Assembly: GCA_017434775.1 (NCBI GenBank)
Contig: JAFSGG010000037.1
Span: forward strand, 1 to 64,000
From: Clostridia bacterium
GTDB lineage: Bacteria; Bacillota; Clostridia; Christensenellales; Aristaeellaceae
Direction of reading: 5' to 3'
DNA: 64,000 nucleotides
The position numbers and the translations under genes were made by a program. The notes below the pieces were generated by a model. It did not search any database. It was given only the letters and a program-made list of their open reading frames with translations, and was not told where the DNA came from. Of the stretch, positions 53,438 through 64,000 are shown one piece after another; positions within the stretch are counted from its first letter, which is position 1, and every line of letters starts with the position of its first letter.

Positions 53438-54208
53438 ATGGCCCAACTGAAGGTAGCCATCGTTGATGACAATCAGGAAATCCGGGAACAACTGATACAG
53501 CATTTGAAAGAAGAACGAAACATTATCGTAGCAGGCGAAGCAGATAATGGTCAGGATGCAGTGGCCTTGATTCGTGAAACATTACCGGATCTGGTTCTGC
53601 TGGATATGATTATGCCCGGAATGGATGGCTTTGGCGTATTGCAGCATATTCAGGTATTACCCAAGGAACATCGTCCCCGTGTGATTGCCATCACCGCCCT
53701 TGGCCGGGATGATTTTATCCGCCGTGCCGTAGCGCTTGGTGTTTCATACTATATGGTCAAGCCCATTGAGATTCACACGCTGATGGATCGCATCCGGGAT
53801 ACAGCCCGGCTCAGCGAACAGCCGCCCGCTCCCCTGCCCCTCCTGCCGCTGCCCGGACAAACCATGGACGATAAGCTGTCCAACATCTTCCTTTCCATCG
53901 GCATCCCGGCCCATATCAAAGGCTACCAGTTCCTGCGGGAAGCGGTCAAACTGGTGGTAGAAGATCACAACCTCATCGGCGCCATTACCAAAGAACTCTA
54001 CCCTGCCGTCGCCCACGCCTTTGCTACCACCCCTTCCAAAGTGGAGCGCGCCATTCGCCACGCCATCGAAGTGGCCTGGAACCGGGGCCGGGTGGAATCG
54101 CTGAACAAAACCTTCGGCTGTGTGGTGGCCCTCCCCGGCGAAAAGCCCACCAACGGTGAATTCATTGCCCTCCTGGCAGACAAGCTGAGCGTTGATCTGC
54201 CTGCGTGA
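53438..54208 (+). CDS. spo0A: Sporulation master regulator Spo0A
   Basis: 256 residues. The receiver domain (about 1-122) has D10/D11, phospho-acceptor D56 in LVLLDMIMPGMDG, the conserved AITALG and Lys in VKPIE. A Pro-rich linker (about 128-140) leads to the DNA-binding domain with the Spo0A signature HIKGYQFLREAV and recognition region PSKVERAIRHAIEVAWNRG. It controls entry into sporulation. AGGAAAGGAATG precedes the ATG. The usual spoIVB neighbour is not next to it here. Confidence 0.97.
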   Translation: MAQLKVAIVDDNQEIREQLIQHLKEERNIIVAGEADNGQDAVALIRETLPDLVLLDMIMPGMDGFGVLQHIQVLPKEHRPRVIAITALGRDDFIRRAVALGVSYYMVKPIEIHTLMDRIRDTARLSEQPPAPLPLLPLPGQTMDDKLSNIFLSIGIPAHIKGYQFLREAVKLVVEDHNLIGAITKELYPAVAHAFATTPSKVERAIRHAIEVAWNRGRVESLNKTFGCVVALPGEKPTNGEFIALLADKLSVDLPA

Positions 54209-54394
54209 AAAGCCTTGCAAATCAAGGGGACAAAGGTATTTCCATTCCGACAAACGCCATGAACATCCTGCCGTTTTAACTCTTTGACCCTACAAACACC
54301 CAAAAATCGAAGCAGCATTCTTTTGTTTATTGCCTCCTGCAGTTTGCCATTTGGGCCCCTGCAAAAAGTGTAAACGAAAGGATGCTGTTTTTCC
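54209..54394. other. Intergenic sequence between spo0A and the integrase remnant
   Basis: 186 bases. Includes TTCCGACAAA near 54243, one base off a reverse 0A box. No convincing terminator for spo0A was found. Nothing else recognised. Confidence 0.4.
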
Positions 54395-54532
54395 ATGGAA
54401 TTTGAACGAATCCTCGCCCTGTACATGAATGATTGCTACACCCGCCAGCTGCGTCCCAAGACCATGCACCGTTTTGATAAAACCAAGGCCCACCGTTGCT
54501 CTAATCAAGGAGAAACGAGCAATACAGCATAA
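54395..54532 (+). pseudogene. Truncated tyrosine recombinase (N-terminal fragment)
   Basis: A 45-codon frame beginning MEFERILALYMNDCY, followed by TRQLRPKTM. This matches the start of the SAM-like core-binding domain of XerC/phage-type integrases (a helix, then a xxLxPKT turn). After about residue 28 the resemblance stops and the frame ends. No catalytic R-H-R-Y part is seen in the following bases. Probably the stub left by deletion of an integrated element; a chance match is possible for so short a frame. Confidence 0.45.
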
Positions 54533-54614
54533 AACAGATTGAAGCCATGAAGGATATACCTGTCCGCCCCCCTCATACCGGTTCTTCTTTCATTTCCGTC
54601 CTGCATTCATATGC

Positions 54615-54643
54615 TTGACTTAAAAAGAAATAGCATATATCAT
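54615..54643 (+). promoter_or_regulatory. Promoter of the anion permease gene
   Basis: TTGACT at 54615-54620, spacer 17, TATCAT at 54638-54643. Confidence 0.6.
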
Positions 54644-54707
54644 ATACTGGTTGACATTTGGAGCCGGTACAACATCCAGTCGCCGTACCGTAGAAAGGAA
54701 GAGACGA

Positions 54708-55982
54708 ATGGTTCCTGCATTGATTCTGTTTGCTGCCGCTTATGTGCTGATGCTGATTTTCAGCAAATACCGTCCCTACATTGCCTTAGGAGCCGCAGTA
54801 ATTTTTATCGTATCCGGTATGCTGCCCGTTGGCGGCATTCTGCCCAATATTGATTTTAACGTGCTGATGATGATTGCCGGCACCATGGGCCTGGTGGCTC
54901 TGTTCATCGAAAGCCGGATGCCTGCCTTGCTGGCGGATCTTGTCATGGAACATGTAAAGAATGTTCAATGGGCAGCCGTAGCCCTGGCCCTGTTTTCCGG
55001 GATTATTTCCGCCTTTGTGGATAATGTGGCCACCGTGCTGATGGTAGCCCCTGTGGCACTGGAAATCTGCAGAAAGCTGAAAACCAATCCCGTGCCCTTC
55101 ATCATCGGCATTGCCGTCTCTTCCAATCTTCAGGGCGCCGCCACGCTGGTTGGCGATACCACAGCCATCATGCTGGGCTCTGCGCTGGATATGAGCTTTA
55201 CGGATTTCTTCTTCTACAAAGGAAAGCCGGGCATGTTCTTTACCGTGGAAATGGGTGCCGTTCTTTCTGCCATGATTCTGTATTTCGTTTTCCGCAAGGA
55301 AAAAGACACCATTCCCAAAGTGGCAAGCCGCACCCAGGTAACCGATTTTGTCCCCACCTATCTTCTGGCAGGCGCTATTGTGCTGCTGATTCTGGCGTCC
55401 TTCCTGCCTGAAAAGCCGGATATCACCAACGGCCTTATTTGCTGCAGCCTGTTGGTGGTGGGCATGATTTACAATTGCATCCGGAAAAAGGATATATCTG
55501 CCATCACTGTGCCTCTCAAAGGTATTGATTTTGAAACCATCGGCCTGTTGCTGGGCCTTTTCCTGATGATCGGCGGTATTGCTGCCCAGGGCGTGATCGA
55601 CGAAGCAGCCAATCTCCTGGCCAAGGCGGGCGGCGGCAATGTGTTCGCGCTGTATACGGTGATCGTCTGGGCTTCCGTGCTGATTTCCGCATTCATCGAT
55701 AACATCCCCTATGTGGCCACCATGATCCCCGTCATCGCCTCCCTGGCAGCAAATCTCGGCGTGGATCCCACCCCTCTGTATTTCGGCCTGCTCAGCGGTG
55801 CCACCCTTGGCGGGAATTGCACCCCCATCGGCGCTTCTGCCAACATCACCGGCATCGGCATTCTGCGCAAAGCCGGCTGCGAAGTGAAAAACAGCGATTT
55901 CTTCAAAATCGGCATTCCCTTCACGCTGGCTGCGGTAATTCCTGCCTACATCCTTATCTGGCTGCTGTTTGGCGTGGCCTGA
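54708..55982 (+). CDS. ArsB/NhaD-type (IT superfamily) anion permease
   Basis: 424 residues from ATG 54708 (AAAGGAAGAG upstream; the longer frame to 54651 runs across the promoter spacing). About eleven or twelve membrane helices in two inverted halves, each with the family turn: FVDNVATVLMVAPVALE and FIDNIPYVATMIPVIAS. ATLVGDTTAIMLG and TLGGNCTPIGASANI are the paired substrate loops. Substrate could be citrate/dicarboxylate, sulphate, arsenite or Na+/H+; sequence alone does not decide, and no ars genes are near. Confidence 0.88.
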   Translation: MVPALILFAAAYVLMLIFSKYRPYIALGAAVIFIVSGMLPVGGILPNIDFNVLMMIAGTMGLVALFIESRMPALLADLVMEHVKNVQWAAVALALFSGIISAFVDNVATVLMVAPVALEICRKLKTNPVPFIIGIAVSSNLQGAATLVGDTTAIMLGSALDMSFTDFFFYKGKPGMFFTVEMGAVLSAMILYFVFRKEKDTIPKVASRTQVTDFVPTYLLAGAIVLLILASFLPEKPDITNGLICCSLLVVGMIYNCIRKKDISAITVPLKGIDFETIGLLLGLFLMIGGIAAQGVIDEAANLLAKAGGGNVFALYTVIVWASVLISAFIDNIPYVATMIPVIASLAANLGVDPTPLYFGLLSGATLGGNCTPIGASANITGIGILRKAGCEVKNSDFFKIGIPFTLAAVIPAYILIWLLFGVA

Positions 55983-55995
55983 AAACGAATCATAC

Positions 55996-56031
55996 AAAAA
56001 AAGCGGAGAAGTTTTCTTCTCCGCTTTTTCT
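55996..56031. terminator. Bidirectional terminator between permease and lipase genes
   Basis: Stem AAAGCGGAGAAG/CTTCTCCGCTTT with A and T tracts on both sides. Confidence 0.9.
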
Positions 56032-57060
56032 TTATTCCATTCCATCCAGCCAGGCGATGTAGGTCTGCATGGTGTGAGATGGAAGTATATTCTGGGCATA
56101 GCGCATCATCTCCGGCAGGTTCGTCCGATCTTCTGCCGTGCTTTGATCAATGTTTTGCAAAATCGGAAGCAGCAGCATGGTATAATTCATATCCTCCAGC
56201 TTATCACCGTTACCAAGGGCAGCCAGGATCGGCTCAATATTCTGCCGATAATGTTCCTGCGTAAGTCCGCCGTCAATAAAGGTACGCAGTAAACGATCCG
56301 TATCTTCCCTGCTGTTGATTGCAATGTGCTTCACCATCGGTTGATCATAATGAATATCCGTTCCGTGCCGCTGAAAGCCCCATTCAGCCGGAGGCACCTG
56401 GGTCACCACGTCGCCATCCATAATGAAATTGAATACCGGTGCTTGCACATCCACGGTCTTTTGCACATTCGGCGTGGCAAAGGTGTAGCCGTAAATCTGC
56501 TCCTTCTTCAGATCCCTGGGCATATACTCCCCTGCCAGCAGGTTTGCCACCGCAGCCCCCCGGCTGTGGCCGCAAACCCACACCTTGAAATCCCCGTCCT
56601 TTTCCGGCGGATACTGGGCCACATAATCCAGCCAGTGGGCATAAGCCCTTTCTGCAGCCTGCCGGAAACCGGAAGAAATATCACCATTTCCCACTTCAAA
56701 ATTGCTGATCATTTCCTGGGCGTTATTGGTTCCGCGCACAACCACAACATATACCGTGCATGCCTCGCCACTCACGCCGGTAACGGTTTTTCTGGCCATG
56801 GTCACAGCAGCGCTGTGGAGCGCATCGGTTTCATAATCCTTCTGAACAATGGTATCCGCTTCGAACCCCATGTCGGTCAGCTTTCTTTGTAATCTGACAG
56901 GATAATATGATGCATCGCAGAGCATTGCCGAATCTTTCGCCAGCTGAATATTCATCTGTCCGGACGGCTGGAAAAACACTTCCGACTCCCCATGCACCCC
57001 AAAGGATACGCACGTAAACATTACGCACATCAGACACAACACCAAAAAACCTTTTTTCAT
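56032..57060 (-). CDS. Secreted class 3 lipase-like alpha/beta hydrolase
   Basis: 342 residues. Signal peptide of about 24 residues (ending GVHG|ES). The nucleophile elbow is GHSRGAAVANLLAG in VWVCGHSRGAA, as in fungal-type class 3 lipases. VYVVVVRGTNN is the preceding oxyanion-strand motif (usually FRGT). An Asp in NFIMDGDVVTQVPP and a later His (MVKHIAINS) complete a plausible triad. Substrate unknown (lipid or ester). It follows lacZ by 18 bases on the same strand. Confidence 0.88.
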   Translation of the reverse strand: MKKGFLVLCLMCVMFTCVSFGVHGESEVFFQPSGQMNIQLAKDSAMLCDASYYPVRLQRKLTDMGFEADTIVQKDYETDALHSAAVTMARKTVTGVSGEACTVYVVVVRGTNNAQEMISNFEVGNGDISSGFRQAAERAYAHWLDYVAQYPPEKDGDFKVWVCGHSRGAAVANLLAGEYMPRDLKKEQIYGYTFATPNVQKTVDVQAPVFNFIMDGDVVTQVPPAEWGFQRHGTDIHYDQPMVKHIAINSREDTDRLLRTFIDGGLTQEHYRQNIEPILAALGNGDKLEDMNYTMLLLPILQNIDQSTAEDRTNLPEMMRYAQNILPSHTMQTYIAWLDGME

Positions 57061-57078
57061 TCGCTTCCTCCTTCGGTT

Positions 57079-61548
<4,470 letters not shown>

Positions 61549-61552
<4 letters not shown>

Positions 61553-62670
61553 ACTTCATTCTCCTTTATCATCTCATACCGGCCTTCATACCAGCCGCAT
61601 ACATCGTTTTTCTTGCAATAGGCGATGCCGTCGTGTTCAAAAATCCGTTGGAGCACATCCCCCGGCTGCACCGCCAGACGATAATCCGTCATATTATAGC
61701 AGCGCCATTCTCCTTCATTCCCTTGCAGGAAATGCAGGGGAATGCGCATTTCATAGCCGTGATGCTTGACCAGCGCCCATTTTTCTTCCTTCCGCACCAG
61801 TTCCACCGCCGGATCGTTGTAAGGAATATTCCGGGCTTTTTTGAATGCTTCCTGGGCATCCAGCGCCCTGATGCACGGCTTTTCCATGGCATACAGATGG
61901 GAAAACTGCTTCCCTTCCCAATCGGTGATCACCAGGTTCAGCTGCCCATCGCCGCGCACACCGCAGCCGCCGTCCACAGCAATGATTTTCCTGTTTTTTT
62001 CCATCATGGGGCCGTGCTGCAATATATCCTTCTGATACAGCGCCACCGGCCAGTGGCCCACCACCTGCCATTTGGAAAAGGACAGGCCTTTGTTCAGATA
62101 ATCGTCATTCTTCAGCAGCGAAAAGGGATTTATCTCTTCCAGTTCACGGATTTTTTCATGGGGTAAACCGCCGTGGACAAAGTAAAAATGCTCTGTTTCC
62201 ATAATGGTAGGCAGCTGCCGGATAAAACCCAGCTCTTTTCCAAAATGGCTGCGGATCTCCTTGAAAAGCCCCGGCCGATCGCCGTCTTTTTCCAGATCCA
62301 ACCCCATTTCCTTCATCATTTCGCCAATCAGATTGCTGCCCCACCAACGATTGGCCGTCTTGGAAAAATCAATCACTTCCGCCTGGTTTTGGGGCGAATC
62401 ATCTTCCAGCAGGGTCAACCGCCACAGATCCACATTCCCCATCAGCGGAAATACATTGGGCTCCTGTGCCAGTTCCATCACATACCGCAGCGTGCCCAGA
62501 TTATCCGGACCCTTTTCAATAATATCCCCAATGATGATCAGCGCATCTTTTGTCCCAAAGGCGGCTTCTTGAAGCAGCTTCTTCAGCAGATGCCCATGGC
62601 CGTGAATATCGCTGACAACCAATACGCGCTCAAACCCTTGCAGATTCTGCTTTTTCACGGTCACCTGCAT
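61549..62670 (-). CDS. Metallophosphoesterase (serine/threonine-phosphatase-like)
   Basis: 373 residues from ATG 62670, eight bases after AAAGGAGG. Calcineurin-like core: VVSDIHGHGHLL (motif I), IIGDIIEKGPDN (II), LMGNVDLWR (III), YFVHGGLPHE (IV) and QVVGHWPV (V). The C-terminal 120 residues (after about 255) are an extra domain I cannot name. The PPP-like motifs allow protein phosphatase, Ap4A hydrolase or RNA-end activities. Translationally coupled to argH, an unusual pairing. Confidence 0.88.
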
Positions 62671-62702
62671 ACTCACAGCCTCCTTTCAATCATAACTTTT
62701 GT

Positions 62703-62731
62703 ATTATACCAAACCTTCCCTTTTTGCACAA
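62703..62731 (-). promoter_or_regulatory. Promoter of the metallophosphoesterase-argH operon
   Basis: On the - strand TTGTGC (62731-62726), spacer 17, TATAAT (62708-62703), directly after the argG terminator. Confidence 0.65.
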
Positions 62732-62779
62732 GCAAAAAAACCGGATGGAACGGTGTTCTTTCACTGTTCCATCCGGATG
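62732..62779 (-). terminator. Terminator of argG
   Basis: Long stem CCGGATGGAAC/GTTCCATCCGG with an internal loop, then a run of seven T on the - strand. Confidence 0.9.
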
Positions 62780-62795
62780 AATACACGATTGGGAA

Positions 62796-64000
62796 TTAGT
62801 CCTGCTTTTCAGCTTCTTCCTTGGCCAGCGCCTGAACCTTGAGCGGCAGGCCGAAGAGGTTGATGAAGCCTTCGGAATCGTGATGGCTGTACAGATCTTC
62901 GCTGTCGCCGAAGGTGGCGATCTTTTCCATGTACAGGCTGCACTTGGCGGTCACGCCGGCACCGAAGCAATTGCCCTTATACAGCTTCAGCTTGGAGGTG
63001 CCGGTCACGTTCTGCTGGGTGCTGGTCACGAAAGCAGACAGGGCTTCCCGCAGGGGGGTATACCACTGGCCGTTGTACACCAGATCCGCAAACTTCAGGG
63101 CCACCTGCTGCTTGTAATGCTGGGTTTCCTTGTCCAGGGTGATTTCTTCCAGGTTGTTATGGGCAGCATACAGCAGCGTTCCGCCGGGAGTTTCGTACAC
63201 GCCGCGGCTCTTCATGCCAACCAGACGGTTTTCCACCATGTCCACAATACCCACGCCGTTGCGGGCAGCAATTTCGTTGGCCTTTTCCAGCAGGGCCACA
63301 GCGTCCATCTTTTCGCCGTTGATGGCCACGGGAACGCCCTTTTCGAAATCAACCGTCACATATTCGGGTTCATCGGGGGCATCTTCAGGCTGAACACACA
63401 CCCAGGGCACATGCTTGGGCATTTCCAGTTCGGGATATTCCAGTTCGCCGCCCTCATGAGAGAGATGCCAGATGTTCTTGTCCATGGAATAAGGACGCTT
63501 CTTGGTCACGGGCACGTCAATGCCACGGGCCTTGGCGTAGTCGATCGCATCTTCACGGCTCTTGATATCCCAGATACGCCAGGGGGCGATGATCTTCATG
63601 TGGGGATCGAAGGCCTTGATGGTCAGTTCGAAACGAACCTGGTCGTTGCCCTTGCCGGTGCAGCCGTGGCAGATGGCGGTGCAGTTTTCCATGTGGGCAA
63701 TTTCCACCAGCCGCTTGGCGATGAGGGGACGGGCAAAGGAAGTGCCCAGCAGGTATTTATTTTCATACACGGCGCCGCACTGCAGGGTGGGCCAGATGAA
63801 GTCTTCCACAAATTCTTTCTTCAGATCGGCGATGTACAGCTTTTCGGCGCCGGTCTTCTTGGCTTTTTCGTGAAGGGGTTCCAGTTCTTCGCCCTGACCC
63901 ACGTCACCGGCCACGCAAACCACGTCGCAATCATAATTTTCCTTCAGCCACGGAATGATGATGGAAGTGTCCAGACCGCCGCTGTAAGCCAACAAAACAC
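62796..64000 (-). CDS. argG: Argininosuccinate synthase (5' end cut by window)
   Basis: Joins citrulline and aspartate using ATP. About 401 codons are visible; the frame stays open to the right edge ([13 protein letters not shown], with Val-Leu codons before the first Leu), so only a few N-terminal residues are missing. PP-loop motif YSGGLDTSI, then [16 protein letters not shown] and [11 protein letters not shown]. Forms the arginine cluster with argH downstream. Confidence 0.97.
   Translation of the reverse strand, partial: VLLAYSGGLDTSIIIPWLKENYDCDVVCVAGDVGQGEELEPLHEKAKKTGAEKLYIADLKKEFVEDFIWPTLQCGAVYENKYLLGTSFARPLIAKRLVEIAHMENCTAICHGCTGKGNDQVRFELTIKAFDPHMKIIAPWRIWDIKSREDAIDYAKARGIDVPVTKKRPYSMDKNIWHLSHEGGELEYPELEMPKHVPWVCVQPEDAPDEPEYVTVDFEKGVPVAINGEKMDAVALLEKANEIAARNGVGIVDMVENRLVGMKSRGVYETPGGTLLYAAHNNLEEITLDKETQHYKQQVALKFADLVYNGQWYTPLREALSAFVTSTQQNVTGTSKLKLYKGNCFGAGVTAKCSLYMEKIATFGDSEDLYSHHDSEGFINLFGLPLKVQALAKEEAEKQD

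Overview
The window reads as a chromosomal segment of a moderately GC-rich, spore-forming member of the class Clostridia, probably from an animal gut. The evidence is spo0A with an exact 0A box upstream, a YlmC/YmxH-type sporulation protein, HPr kinase/phosphorylase, a complete Rnf complex, strong AGGAGG-type ribosome binding sites with TTG/GTG starts, and a bile salt hydrolase. A placement near Christensenellales would fit the gene content, but that is only an impression.

Layout. 1-1925: a SNF2-type helicase with an N-terminal nuclease-like domain, cut by the left edge. 2046-8343: polA, coaE, a membrane-anchored lytic transglycosylase, a secreted peptide-binding protein, a YlmC-like protein and nrdR. 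8516-16713: alpha-glucan metabolism (two different glycogen phosphorylases and malQ) with an archaeal-type phosphoglycerate mutase homologue between them. 16894-18876: an acyltransferase/DUF6320 pair. 18926-21648: asd-dapA-dapB. 21689-24005: a bile salt hydrolase and an AT-rich aminoglycoside-kinase-like gene that looks imported. 24058-26924: GH5 glycosidase, HAD phosphatase, RNA methyltransferase and tRNA-Ser(GGA). 27127-31579: CapA, hprK, ROK glucokinase, asnS. 31724-39152: secreted and surface proteins, a Cys-rich protein, a degenerate CapA homologue, coaX with an ECF S-component, and a secreted lichenase. 39153-42776: lysS, greA, a glycerophosphodiesterase and a rhomboid-like protein without its catalytic residues. 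42901-52244: a secreted protein divergent from apbE, then an Rnf operon with six repeated FMN-binding units in its RnfG-like subunit. 52353-57060: DUF3737 protein, spo0A, an integrase remnant, an anion permease and a lipase-like protein. 57079-64000: lacZ, argH, a metallophosphoesterase and argG (cut by the right edge).

How the genes fit together. The Rnf complex couples ferredoxin:NAD+ electron transfer to ion pumping. ApbE, encoded first in the same operon, should attach FMN to RnfG and RnfD. Plant beta-glucans and galactosides appear to be degraded by a secreted GH16 lichenase and by cytoplasmic GH5 and GH2 enzymes. Sugars then feed glucokinase and the phosphorylase/MalQ alpha-glucan cycle, with HPrK setting carbon control. 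The lysine/DAP branch (asd, dapA, dapB) supplies peptidoglycan and dipicolinate precursors.

The most interesting signals are the six-motif RnfG-like protein and a tRNA-Ser anticodon-arm sequence (22 identical bases, 26 of 27 overall) inside the SNF2 gene. Others are the AT-rich kinase island, the degenerate CapA and rhomboid homologues, and an integrase stub downstream of spo0A. All assignments come from reading the sequence; no database search was run.
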